Part shown: positions 42,220 to 54,176 of the stretch, in pieces
Layout of the letters: each line of letters starts with the position of its first letter
Numbering within the stretch: the first letter of the stretch is position 1
DNA from: Panicum virgatum
Lineage: Eukaryota; Streptophyta; Magnoliopsida; Poales; Poaceae
Length of the DNA: 64,000 nt
Direction: 5' to 3'
Assembly (NCBI RefSeq): GCF_016808335.1
Contig: NC_053148.1
Span: forward strand, 49,492,930-49,556,929
Made by a program: the position numbers and the translations under genes
The notes under the pieces: generated by a model
Databases searched by the model: none
What the model saw: only the letters and a program-made list of their open reading frames with translations
Told to the model about the DNA's origin: nothing

Positions 42220-45200
42220 CTACAGCTCGTCCTTGTCGTAGGACGGCTCCGACTCCTCCTTGGCCGATTCCTTCTCTTCCACCTCGGGCTGCTCCTCCGC
42301 CTCGTCTTCCTCCTCAACCGTCGCATCGGGGCTAAGGTCCAGGCTCTTCTGCACCGACTTGTAGATGCTGGATGCGAACTCCTTGGGGTCAGGGAGGTTG
42401 AACCCACTCTCCATCAGGGCAGTCTGGTACACCAGCCTCGCCGTCTGCTTCAAGCCCTCGCTCTGTTGCATCAATGTAAACACGTCAGTCCCCATGGTTT
42501 CCTGACATAGTTTGTGGATCTGCAAAGCATTTGGAAGGAGTTTTTATTACCTCGCTGTCCTGGGCGACCTTGTCGCAGAGCTCCTTGATGATGGGGGTGC
42601 CTGGGGTTGATCTCCAGCACCCTCTTGCAACGCATGTACGCCTGCTTGCTTGAGTCCGACAGGGTCTGCGCCTGCATGATCTTCTCCATGTTGGCGCTAC
42701 ACCCGTACATGGAGGTCACAACAACGCAGGGGGTGTTGTGCAGCCGGTTGCTGATCTTCACCGAGTCCACGTTCTCGCTCTCCAGGGCCTTCTTCCACCA
42801 GTCAGTCAGCTCCTTGAATGACTCCTTGAGGTCCTTGAGCTTCGAGTCCTTGCCCAGCTTCAGGCCCTCCTTAGACACGTTCTGGAACTTCTTGTCCTCG
42901 TAGTCCATCAAGTATTGCATCAGGTACTCGTCCACTGGGTCAGTGAAGAAGATAACCTGTGAAACAGAAGCAAGTGTAATGTTAATTCACAAACTGTATC
43001 CAGATCCCAGACTAAAGTCGATTTGAAAAGCAAGCTAAAACGAATAAAGCATATGACCCAGGGGCCAGGGCCCTGGCCCTGATTCCTGAATGGGTGATTA
43101 TTTTACATACAGATCAGCAACATACCTCATAGTTTTTCTTGGTAAGCCTCTCAAGGAACGGAGATTTCTCCAGCTGTTCTTTGCTACTTCCTGTGATGTG
43201 GAAGATGTCTTTCTGCCCAGGCTTCATCCTTGAAATGTACTCGTCAAGAGAGGCAAGTTTGCCATCTGACTTGGTACTGAAACAAATAAACAAATACAAG
43301 ATCAGCTTTGTTTTGTCTACTAACATATAATTAAACTCACAATGAATGGATAACAGTAGTGAAGGATGAACCTTTCAAAGCTTAGCAAGGCGGTTCCTGT
43401 TAGTTGCATCTTCAATGATGCCCAGCTTGATTGATTTGCCAAACTCATTCCAGAACTTGGCATACTGACCCTTCTTCTCCGCCATTTCACTTTTCTCTTC
43501 ATCTGATTACAGAACATTTTGTAAGTACTACTACTCCTACAATTGTAAATATAGAGTATGTGGCATGGCCATTTATTTATTACAACACAAACCATTACCT
43601 GTCTTATCTTTGTTGATGTACTCTTCAGGATCTTTTTCAGCAATTTTCCTAATCATGTCAAGAGCTTTGCGGATCAGCTTCTTCTTGATGGTCTTCAGAC
43701 TGCTATGTTGTTGAAGCATTTCTCGTGAAACATTCAGGGGTAGTGTGTCCGAGTCAACAATACCCTGGAGAGAAAAGCGGAATAAGATTTAGTCTGCGAC
43801 ATATATGTTAGTAAATTGAATGATATAGGCATTCTTGATATAGTGGCCTTGTTTGGTTCGCGCTACAATTGTAGCGCGCTAGGAATAGTAACAACTTTGA
43901 CCACTAATTACGGTGTCAAACAAAGTCAGTTTACAAAACCAACTTCAGAACCCCCGCGCTAGTGACCCTGAAGAATCTAATGAGGTCTTTGACCGCGCGA
44001 TTAGAGGATGTTATTGTAGCATCACTGTAGCTAATCATCGATTACTTACTGTTATTAGATTCGTCGCGAAAAGTTACACCTATCCCTAAAAAGGTTTTGC
44101 AAATAAACTTCATTTAGTACTTCATGCATGCGAGATTCTCTTCTCGGGAAACGTGCGCACTAGTTTTGTTGCCAAACCAAACAAGGCCAGTAATCCAGTA
44201 CCTTCAAAAAGCTGAGATACTTTGGAAGAAGGTCATCGAATTCATCAGAGATAAAAACTCTTCTGACATACAACTTGAGATTTGACTTGTTATTGTTGTA
44301 GTAACTCTCATAAAGATCATGTGGAGCCTTCGGGGGAACAAAGAGCAAAGCTTTGAACTCAACATCTCCCTCAGCAGTGAAGTGGCTCCAAGCCATTGGC
44401 TTGTCATCACCGAAGTCCTGAAAAAAAAAGTGGAATTTAGACAAGGTTTCCTCAGCAAGGCACAAACACAGAGCTTTCTTTGGAATTTTGTGTGAACATA
44501 TAAACTCATCGTCACTGTCTTTACCTTAGCTAGCGAGTGGTAAAACTTTGAGTACTCTTCATCAGTAACCTCCTTTGGGCTACGAAGCCATACAGCCTTC
44601 ACATCATTCAGAAGCTCCCACTCAGAAGTAGTCTCCTTTATTATCTTTGTCTTGGCCTTTTTCTCTTCACTTTCTTCTGTTTCTTCCTCCTTGGTGGTTT
44701 CTGGGTCTGTTAAGTAACACAAGAAGTGTTAGCACTTACCCACATCATGGCTACCATCTAAGAAAAAAAAATATCACTGATTAAAGACTTACTCGAATCC
44801 TCTTCCTCACTTGTTTCCTCCTCGTCAGCTGGCACTTCAACATCAACCTCCTTGGTCGACCACAAATAAATGGGGAAGTTGATGAACTCAGAGTACTTCT
44901 TCACCAAATCCTGCAAAACAGAGTATTTAAGTTAAACACTTATGACAAAAGATGCAAAAAAAATGATACATTTGCCTTATAAGGTTTATAACAGATGTGC
45001 ATCCAGCCCAATTAGTTGACAGGACGAACTATGTTTCATGCCCTCACACAGTAACATGAAAAGTATCCTCTGATTGATGAATGCACTTCAGTTTGCTATA
45101 AAGACGAAACGAACTGACCACTGTGAAACCATGAATTTGCAAAATGTGTTTCTGAAATTCCTAGTTAGTATTGTCGGTTTCTGATAAATAAAAATACTAA

Positions 45201-47452
45201 CCCATTAAATGTATACCACATCATTCATGTCTAAGTCTATTAAAGGATACTGATTCATAGACTGTTGGACTTATAAGTTGAAATACAGATACAGCTACAG
45301 CTACAGCAAACTTGATGCACATAATATATTTGCAGCAGAAGCCAATTAACCTCACTAATAGACACAGTAATAATATGGTAATACCTTTAGCTTATCCTCT
45401 TCCAAGTACTCCTTGGCCTCATCTCGCAGATGGAGTCTTATCTCAGTTCCACGGCCAAGAGGTTCATTCCATGTATCCTCAGATATAGCAAATGATCCAT
45501 CAGCCTTCGACTCCCACACATACCTAGGAATACAACACAATAACAGAAGTAAGAAAATTGCAGAAAGAAACAAGGAGATGTACCAAGAACAATATACAAC
45601 ACGACATATTGTTTATCATCATTGTGCTTGCTGACCACTTCGACATAGTCAGCAACCAAGTACACAGAATAGAAACCGACACCAAACTGTCCAATCAGAT
45701 TGAGGTCACCTCCAGACTGCATCTTTTCCACAAAAGCTGCAAAAGTTGCAAGCAATTAACATTGTTTTTCTCTATGGGAAAGAAATTAACATTATTTGAG
45801 AGCACAATCCAAGTATATTTATCAAGACTTGGAGTGCAGTAATCAGTAGAATAGACGAAAGAGTAGTACCTGAAGTCCCAGATTTAGCTATGGTTCCAAG
45901 GTTCTTAATCAGATCTTCCTTGATCATACCAATACCCCTATCCCGAATGGAGAGGATCTTCTTTTCTTTGTCCAACTTAATCTGCACGCGTACAGACCAG
46001 ATGCCTTAATAACGAATTCTACAGCAAGATATGATACAACACAAATGGCTTTCAAAGTTGCAGTACACTGTACCTGGATTTCAAGCTTAGCAGTGTCACC
46101 TTCGCCCAGAACCTCCTTATCAGTGAGGGAAAGGAATCTAATCTTATCCAAGGCCTACAAACATGCAGAGCACCAGTCAATTTCGAGCATCCACAATGCA
46201 GCATAGGCAGGGGTCAAATGCAATACATACATCAGAGGCATTGGATATGAGCTCCCTCAGGAGAATGTCCTTGTTGCTGTAGAGTGAGTTGATGATGATG
46301 TCCATGAGTCTGGACACCTCAGTTTGGAACTCAAACTTCTCTGCCGAGCTCCTGAGAGTCTTCCTAGAGATTGACTCGGCTTCCCTGCACACAGAAAATG
46401 TAAATTGTTGGTGAAAAATGCCAATAACATGACAAGGTAGTAACAATTAGCACTGATCAGAAGGTCGTGCCCACCTCTGGGCAACCTCAGAGTCAGTTGA
46501 CAGGCCATGAGGAACAGCACCAATCTTCTCCTCTACTTTTGGTGGGTTGGCCAAGTCATCACTGCTCTCCTCGGCATTCACTTGTAGCTTCTTAGCTGCA
46601 GTATATAGATAGGCAGGGTCAGACCAAGATAAAACCAATTTGACTTAGGTTCTTCGTATGCAGGTACTACAACAGCACAAGGTTACCAGAGCAGAGAATA
46701 GACTAGACAGTCCTTTAAATTGACCAACAATAGTGTAATAGAGACAAGGTAGAAGTCTCAAAATTACTAAGAATAGTATGATAGAACACTAGATCGGCCA
46801 CAGTGAGCAGTAGATTTAACCAAAATAAGGACCGGGTAGGCGAAAAACTAAAAATGGATGAAGTTACAGGTTTAAACCCTATTAAACCCCAAGATGGAAT
46901 AAACAATGTCAATAACCACAAAATTGTGAAGCGCCTCGTGACGGATCTAAGAACTAGACAGCAATCTCCAACTCGAAACACCATTACATTAGAGATCGAA
47001 AAGGCCAGGAGCTCGCACCGCCACATAGCGAAAAATTCTAAACGCGAGATCTAGCAGCAAATTGCAATAAAAATGTCAGACATAGATCGCACCTAGCGGC
47101 ACAATCGTCTGTTTCAACGAATCTAGCAGCTACGGGCCACTCCTTTTCTGGCGGAAATCACCGGCTGATCCATCACATAGGGTGCTTAAGCAGATAAACG
47201 GCGCACAAACAAATCAAAACAGTGATCTGAGGGCCCGATTAGCAACCGGGTGAGATGGAATCCGTTAGTAATCGCATTCAAAACCGCGGGGTCGATGAAC
47301 CGCCACCTAGGTCTGCTGAACTAAGGCAAAAATCACACGAAAATTCACTAAAAATCTGGGAAAACTTCAAGTGGCGGGCACATGCCTGGACCGGGGAGGG
47401 TCGTGAGGAGGAAGAGGAGGAGCAGCGCGGAGGAGAGCGCCCACTTCCGCAT
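42220..47452 (-). pseudogene. GRP94: ER-resident HSP90 (GRP94/endoplasmin) with three disabling lesions, 15 exons
   Basis: Exons on the minus strand: 47386-47452, 46475-46595, 46231-46384, 46074-46154, 45870-45981, 45610-45736, 45385-45523, 44793-44910, 44525-44706, 44202-44417, 43599-43764, 43372-43502, 43126-43276, 42551-42956, 42220-42462. The product would have a signal peptide (MRKWALSSALLLLFLL) and the HSP90 ATPase motifs ([33 protein letters not shown]). An acidic linker, the middle and dimerisation domains and a C-terminal KDEL for ER retention follow. Allowing for the lesions it equals about 806 residues, the normal length. Lesions: the donor after 45610 reads AT, not GT; exon 12 lacks 8 bases after the RLAK codons, giving an immediate TGA; exon 14 has five G (42593-42597) where the frame needs four. 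Two family Trp/Gly positions are also Cys. Sequencing error is an alternative. Confidence 0.75.
43845..44188. mobile_element. MITE with GGCCTTGTTTGGTT ends and AGT target duplication, in GRP94 intron 10
   Basis: Terminal repeats GGCCTTGTTTGGTT and AACCAAACAAGGCC are perfect over 14 bases. AGT flanks both sides (43842-43844 and 44189-44191). It lies between exons 10 and 11. The interior resembles the element at 15245 (TTTGACCGCGCGATTAGA, TTACTGTTATTA). Confidence 0.85.
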
Positions 47453-47552
47453 CGTCGCCTCACTACTAGCAAAACCAGTGATGAGTTCGGCGCGCTTTTT
47501 AAATGGCCCGCACCCGGAGACCCGTGCACCCGGTCCACGAAGGCGGGATCCT

Positions 47553-47597
47553 ACCACGTGGACAAACGGACGGCGCCGATTGGAGCAGGTCCACGTG
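47553..47597 (-). promoter_or_regulatory. Two CCACGTGG boxes with an ATTGG nearby, upstream of GRP94
   Basis: CCACGTGG occurs at 47553-47560 and 47590-47597, with ATTGG at 47579-47583. TCCACGTCGATG lies further up at about 47761, next to another ATTGG. CCAAT plus CCACG combinations are typical of plant unfolded-protein-response promoters. The spacing does not match the classical CCAAT-N9-CCACG element exactly, so the role is inferred. Confidence 0.45.
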
Positions 47598-49031
47598 GCG
47601 TGCTGTCACTGGGCAGTGCGGCGGACTTGACGTGGAGCGCGCGCGCGAGGGGAGGCCGCTGCCGTCCGATGGGCAGATCTGCGTGTTTGAAGGGCTGAGA
47701 TCTCGTGCGTGCCTTTAATGGTGGGCACGTGGAGCGTCGTGATTGGTCGGGGGCGGGGTCATCCACGTCGATGTGCTAGAAAGTTCGGAGCGGACGTGCT
47801 CTGTGGATAATTAGTTCAGGAAGGTGGGCCAGGAGCGTGGAGTGTTGGTCAGGCCCGCAGGTCAGTCAACGGGGGTGACCCGTCAATGGCCGTGCTTAGA
47901 ACGCTCTTGTGCTGGGCCTTTCGTTGATTCAGCCATGATGCTATCTTATCAGTCCGCTGATCACAGTAGTTATAGTGCTCCTGTGAAAACACACCACTTT
48001 CATAAACAATTTCAACTAAAATATGGAGTATATTTACATGCAATATTTAAGCTTGAATAAAAATTTGTGTAATGGAATCAACTTGTAAATAGTAACAATA
48101 TTCCTTTGGCGAGAAGACAAGTTATGAACATGTGCGCAAAGTTTAAGATTTGAACCTTGATGGTAAAATTCTAGTACGAGGAATCTCGAAATCCTACGAA
48201 GGCTGCGTGAAACCCTCTTCCATACGAGATTTTCTTCTGAACTCATTTGACTGTCCGCAATAATCGTGAAGAGTACAATGGCTGTGTCCAATATCTGAAT
48301 ACCGTGCTGAAGGTGAATGGTGTCGATTGTCGAAGCTGGAATACGAACAATATTTCCTCCATCTCAAATTATATATCATTTTGTTGTAGCTTTTATTATG
48401 CACCTAGATATATATATTATAGCTAAATGTATGCTAAACTATATATCTCAAAAATCAAATGACTTATAATTTGGAATAACGGGATAATCTTCCAACCCCC
48501 GAGAGCAAGTTCTTAAACTGAAAAAGGCCCTGCACCGAACGAGTTACTGTCTGGTCCGTGGCCACAGGCATCACAAGGGTACGATATGGTGGGATTACTG
48601 GTGCATCACAATATGACTAGAGCTAGAGCTACAGACTTCCTGTGCAAGTTTCAATCAATGCAATACATTATTTACTAATGAATTGAATGGTGAAATATTC
48701 AAATAATAATCGAATCCATGTACTTGGAATCACGGGCACAGCAACAAAGAGACATATCACCTACAATAGACAAATGATTTCGGATAGATTCACATCAAAC
48801 TTGAGATCAAGCACAGATGGCACAATTTAGCCAGTTCAACTCCTTCAGATCTGCTTCAGTTCTGAACTTCATCAGAGAGCATCTGGCAACTAAGTAAAAG
48901 AACGAAGATGTCCTGTCAGCTTCAGAGCTAACAAACTTGAATCGCCTCAGGCACCATAGAAGCATCATCGGCAACCAACTCAGACACATAACAGTTTGAA
49001 CAAGATGTGGCCCTAAATATAGAAGCTAGCA
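47598..49031. other. Intergenic
   Basis: GC-rich GRP94 upstream DNA to about 47930, then AT-rich. A Stowaway-like remnant lies at about 48356-48480 (TTCCTCCATCTCAAATTATA … TTATAATTTGGAATAACGGG). No coding feature recognised. Confidence 0.4.
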
Positions 49032-49185
49032 GTTTATACAGCATTTTCTTGGATGCAGAATGCTGAGAACCAGTAGTCAGTGAAAACGGAGAGACCATAA
49101 ACACCACCACCAGAGTGTTTATACAGCATTTCTTGGATGCAGAACGCCGAGACCCAGTAGTCTCTGAAAGGAGAGACCATGCCAC
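49032..49185. repeat. Tandem duplication, period 85 bp
   Basis: GTTTATACAGCATTTTCTTG at 49032 recurs at 49117 with the following TGGATGCAGAA…GAGA.CCAGTAGTC block. On the minus strand the two copies form an open frame with a repeated TTGS(R/Q)(R/H)SASKK. An acceptor-like CAG precedes it on that strand, so it may be a transcribed 3' exon of the bZIP gene or an independent fragment. Confidence 0.8.
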
Positions 49186-51228
49186 CAGCAGTCCTGAAAA
49201 AGATCAATAGAGCGCATGTAACTTAGTTGAGAACATGAAAAATTCCTAGCAGCAGGAATGGTATCTAAGAATAAAATGCCTAGTATCGGGTTATTAGCTG
49301 TAAATTAGTAAAAAAACAGCTATCAAGTGCTAAGGTACATATCAACTTCGAGATGGATACAAATAAGGACTCTTTGAAGACTAATACCATCTCCTATTTG
49401 TACTTGAATAAGTTCCATGTTGAGAGAACAGCAGTAGCCACATGCCCACATGCAATGACAAATATGCCTACGCTTCACTACAGCCCTGAAATTGAAGAAT
49501 CAAATGGACATACCACAGAAAGCAATGGACTCAAATTGATGACAAAAACAGCCTAAACAAAGTAAAGCAGGAGAGCCTGTGTCTGGTGCACTTAAAGATA
49601 CACAAATAGGAGTACTTAAAACATCAACCTTCAAAACTGTGAATGCACATTTTACAGGGAGGCGCCACAACTATATAAAAAAGGCCACCAAACAAACAAA
49701 CTACTATGATCTTCAACAGCTAGTTATGCTTACACTTATGCTAATCCTAAATCACAGTGAACTAAAATACTCTTCAAATTTAGCAAACATCAGAGGTATT
49801 GATGCATACAACACTGCTATGTGATAAGTCTACAATATGTCTTTAATATTTTTTCAAAGTAAACAATGCTGCGTTCTTATTTGTTGAAACATGCACAATG
49901 TAGTGTCCTGATTTCTTTTTCTGGTAACATAACTCATTAATAGAAAGGTCCACAGGTCGCAGCTGGCATGTGTAGAAAAAATTTAGCGTACCTCAGTATG
50001 TTTCGATTGACCAAACATGAAACAATTAAAAGTAGCATTGAAGAAGATATATATGGAAGTGTATGACCAGTATGAAGGCTAGAGTTTGATATGCTGGCCA
50101 AGCACAACCTTACAAAGTATCGCACTCCTACAGGACCAACTTGTAACTACTTGTTTCAAAGATCTGAGTAGTTTTGGTGCTTCAATCTAGTTAAATAAGC
50201 GCATAAGATAACAAAAAAGGGAAACTGGTTTTTAACCAGCCACAAGTACTTAATGTAGGTTTGCAAAGGTAGCAGGTATCCATCTGAAAATATACCACCA
50301 AAACTCTAGCTATGGATTGGCAATATCAGAACTGAAGAGAATCTCATCTTCAGTCTTGATAAGGCGTGACTAAATTGATCAGACCGCAGCAAATTGAACA
50401 CACCACTAAATAATGGCTCAATGGTCCAAAAGTCAACTTATGCTCTTCTTCAATTAGGGCTATAGGCAACAAAAACGTTAGTGTTAGAACAATAGTTCCT
50501 GAACATATATGGATTTCTATCAAATTGATATTAAGAACTATGAAAAGAGCATCCTGCTAACACAAAATAAATTGTCAACTATGAAAAAAAAACTGTCAAC
50601 TTATGCTCTTCTTCATGATTAGCAAAATTAATTTGGAGATGTTAATGCAAAAACAACTGTTTTGTGGTCATCGACCTTGGATCACAAGTTACTATGTGCT
50701 GGCAACATAATCCGCACATAATCTGGTTCAAAGTTGGCAGCTGGAATGTCTACAAAGAGGGTATTAGTATTGTAGCACAAAGAATATCTAGCAAGATGAA
50801 GTATGTTGAAACAAGCAACCACAGGTATTAAATTCATAAGCACAAACAAGTACAGATCTTAATATAATTCTTTGGTTGTTCAATGTTGTTCAGTATCATT
50901 TGGTTCACCAGATATTATGAAACTATCACAAAATCCATCAAAAAAAAAAGTTTGACCATTCTTACGCCCGTTTATGATAGTTAACCCTACATATAGACAA
51001 ACAGGAATTGCACTGCTAATCGCATTTTTAACAGTCAATCTGCTATTTCTCAAGCGAAAGAAAATAGGGAACAATAGCACAATACCCCCTCCCAATACCC
51101 CCGGCCCACACGTGTGCAAGGGGGGGGTGATATTTTTGATATTTTCATTTGTTGTTGGTATTTGGTTTAATTACTTGAGTAGTTCTGACACTTGAAATAA
51201 TTACTGAATTGAGCACAAGGAATTACCT
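49186..51228. other. 3' side of the bZIP gene, possibly with 3' untranslated introns
   Basis: Directly after the bZIP stop codon the minus strand reads AG then GTAATTCC, a donor-like sequence. An acceptor-like TTTGTAG precedes an exon-like stretch near 50750. The 3' untranslated region may therefore be spliced. No protein-coding frame is supported. Confidence 0.3.
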
Positions 51229-52011
51229 TCACTTCTTTTCAACATTTGGCAAGCAGCCAGTAGGTACTGTGTCCACACCCCCACAGACAGGTAGCTTTGT
51301 GGATCCAGACTTTGCACTTCCAATGCACTGGATATTAGCGATATCGCAAGCACCTTGCCCCAAGACCTGAGCACTCATAGCCTCCTGCATTCCAGGATTG
51401 CAATACATCTGATCATTGCATCTGAAATCACAGGAGTTGGTAACCTGGGCACCACCAAGGAAGCTTCCCTGGTCAACACTAGACAGCAAACCAATGTTCT
51501 TGACTGGCCTCTGATAAGGGAAAGCACCAATCTCCCCCTCAATCCTCCCTCTGATATCAACAAGCAGGCAGCGAAGCCTGGCTACCTCTGCCTCAAGCGC
51601 GGCGTGATTCTGGAGTTTCTTCATGAGTTGCTGGTTCAAAGCCCTCAAGTGGACCACCTCTTCCTCCAACAATGCTGTGTGAGCCTTCTTCTTCTCCCGG
51701 TACTTCCTCACCGCTGCTCGGTTACCGGACGGGCGCTTCTTGGAGTTGTTCTCAGATGGCGATTCTTCAGTCTCAGCGGCGTCTGGTGAAGCCGCGACAA
51801 TCTTGGTGTGGACATGGACACAGGTGTGGGTGTGTGAATTGTCGTGGACTGGCGGGTTGCAGGTATGGGTGTGGGTGCAAGCATGGTGCTCTGTATCCTT
51901 CAAGATGTCATCGAAGTAGCTGTCCATAGAGCAGCTGCTGGGCGGATCGTTGCCGATGGCAGGGCACAAGAACGTGTCTGGGTTTGAGAAATCGAGGTCC
52001 CCGTCGTCCAT
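51229..52011 (-). CDS. F-group bZIP transcription factor (bZIP19/23-like zinc-deficiency sensor), 260 aa
   Basis: A single coding exon. The N-terminal half holds the Cys/His-rich region of F-group bZIPs (HACTHTHTC … HDNSHTHTCVHVH, about residues 42-68). In Arabidopsis bZIP19/23 this region binds zinc and keeps the factor inactive when zinc is sufficient. The basic region follows (NRAAVRKYREKKK, with the N-x7-R spacing), then a leucine zipper with regularly spaced Leu (residues about 115-150). The expected role is nuclear activation of ZIP zinc-transporter genes through ZDRE sites. A 5' untranslated exon is likely. The acceptor is just upstream (exon from 52038) and a good donor at 52558/52557 gives an intron of about 519 bases, which contains a CAGGGGCGGACCCAGC transposon-end-like sequence at 52373. 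Confidence 0.93.
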   Translation of the reverse strand: MDDGDLDFSNPDTFLCPAIGNDPPSSCSMDSYFDDILKDTEHHACTHTHTCNPPVHDNSHTHTCVHVHTKIVAASPDAAETEESPSENNSKKRPSGNRAAVRKYREKKKAHTALLEEEVVHLRALNQQLMKKLQNHAALEAEVARLRCLLVDIRGRIEGEIGAFPYQRPVKNIGLLSSVDQGSFLGGAQVTNSCDFRCNDQMYCNPGMQEAMSAQVLGQGACDIANIQCIGSAKSGSTKLPVCGGVDTVPTGCLPNVEKK

Positions 52012-52558
52012 CGTTGCGACTAGCAGTCGAGTTCAAGCCTGGTAAGAAAAGGATCAGATGCTTCAGCACTAACAATGGCCACAATAAGTAAAGTAAGTAT
52101 ACAATAAACAAACCAAGGTCCTAATCGTCCATGATTCACTCATGGCATGGCGGGCCAGCAATCTGTATTAACTAAGCAGGGGAATTCTAACGTGGGGCAT
52201 GGGGGCTTGAAAATTTTAGTGATTCCATAATCCGCCGCTCAGCAAAGAACAGAACTCCACAGGAAACTGAAGCAGAAAGATTTGGATTCCAGGACTCGCA
52301 GCAAACGAACAGATTCTGTGGAACAAAGCAACTTTGGCAGCAGTAAACAGAACAGTGGTATGCTTTGAAGCAGGGGCGGACCCAGCATAGGACATGGACA
52401 CCCGATAATTCTTGTTCTTGGAAACGAAATCCAAGTTAGTAGGTAGCTCGATATATTGTAACAGGATTCAGATCCGAATACAGATAGTTTTGTTAGGGTT
52501 TGGGGTGCTCCGTTTCGCACAGCACAAGGAAAGAGAAGGGGGGCAGGCGCGGCATACC

Positions 52559-52836
52559 TGGAGGACGCGCTCGTCGCCGGCAAAGGGCTGGGCCGCCGCT
52601 CGCCCAGTCGTCGACGCCAGGGAAGGAAGATCTCGAGCAAGGGAGGAGATCAGGAGAAAGTTTCTCTACGAGAGAAAGGAAAGTTTTTTTTTTTGAGAAG
52701 AGAAACAGAGGGGAGGATATGAACCTGAGGGCTGAGGCCCTGAGCGGGAGGGCGGCTTGTGAATGAGCCGAGCTCGACTGCTCGAGCCTCACAATGGCAC
52801 CAAATTCACGGAATTAGAAATAGTAGTACAATAATA
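52559..52836 (-). promoter_or_regulatory. 5' untranslated exon and promoter region of the bZIP gene
   Basis: Contains the presumed first, non-coding exon ending at 52558 and upstream flank. A TTTTTTTTTTGAGAAGAG stretch lies near 52685. No discrete motif could be assigned. Confidence 0.4.
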
Positions 52837-53117
52837 CTATCTCTATCCAAATATGAGCCATATATTTTCATATGGCGCAATGATTAAAGGTACCAAGTGT
52901 GCTTATCAATCTCATAAATGCAGATTAAGGGCACCAAGTGTGCTTATCAATCTCATAAATGCAACATAGATTTTTTGTTAGTCCTCCAATGTTTTAACTA
53001 GAAACTTCTCATTTCTAGTGCTATTTATTGCCACAATTTATGCCAATAGCAAATATAGCTATTATTTTTTAATATTTGAAGTTTGGAAATATATCTATCA
53101 TATTTGGATGGAGAGAG
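52837..53117. mobile_element. Stowaway MITE, 281 bp, TA target, with an internal tandem duplication
   Basis: Terminal repeats CTATCTCTATCCAAATATGA and (inverted) CTCTCTCCATCCAAATATGA match at 18 of 20, between TA dinucleotides (52835-52836 and 53118-53119). Inside, ACCAAGTGTGCTTATCAATC and the following CTCATAAATGCA are repeated in tandem (about 52890-52970). Confidence 0.88.
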
Positions 53118-53119
53118 TA

Positions 53120-54176
53120 ATCTTCAAAAAAAAAGTACAATAAAATATACGCTAAGGTCTAAAATACAAATTTAATATAATAAATAGAGGTGCGGGGTGG
53201 CCTTTCCCTCTGCGGGAGCCGACGACGATGAGTGGCTCCCTGGATTTCGCGGTTGGTGGGTGGGTGAGTGCCCGTGTGGGCCGCACATGCGGCTAGGTTA
53301 GGAGGGCCGCAGTCATGATTCCCTCAAACCTCTCGTTGAATTTTAGGACTCCTAAATGAACTTAGAGCAAGGTTTATAATTTAAGCTGTTGTAGATATTT
53401 TATACCATCTTCTCTAGTAAAAATCATCTTAGTCTAAGCTGATGAGAGAAAACAATAAAAAACTTTATGCTAGCGAGTATTCCGTCACTAGCTCCTAGCG
53501 TGCTTTCCATGTGCTGTGTGAGCAAACGTTCAAATCGAGAAGCATAGAAACACATTTTTCTCTTTTATATTGTTTCCTACGGCCACATCAGCTGATGATT
53601 TCGTTAGTGCCTCTGGAGAAGGTCTTCTATGCTACATCACTTACGGTTCACATAACAGCGAACATGTATAATTATTCATTGTTGATATAGAGTCCATCAT
53701 TAGTATATGATCCATTTCATCCCCTCACAAGGTACTTTGAAATCAGGGTATGCAAACTTGCAACCCACTTCTCCTCTCTCTCTCTTTCTTCTCTTTTCTT
53801 TTCTCTCCTTTACCTCAGCATTAATATGATGTGACACCTCATATAGCCTGTTTAGGTTGTCTTATAATATTATAATGTTTGCTCTTATACATATGATCAT
53901 ATGGTTTATCTTAGCATTTCACTTTTCTTCCACCATCTCCATCCAACCGTCAATTCTCTCACCTATCTAAGATTCTCCTACCAACTTACAATTCACCAGG
54001 CTATTGTTTCTCAGATATATAGTCACAGTTGAATATGTGGTCGTATGCTATGTTTGTGTTCACGATTTAGTTTTTTATGGTCCCCAACCGCATCTCCGTT
54101 GATTTAAGTTTTCAAGAAAGAATTGGCTTTTGCCTCTAATCTTGAGATCATGCTATTTTACATTTTTCAAGCTATG
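53120..54176. other. Intergenic, no feature seen
   Basis: AT-rich apart from a short GC-rich patch near 53200. No credible frame or element ends. Confidence 0.4.
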
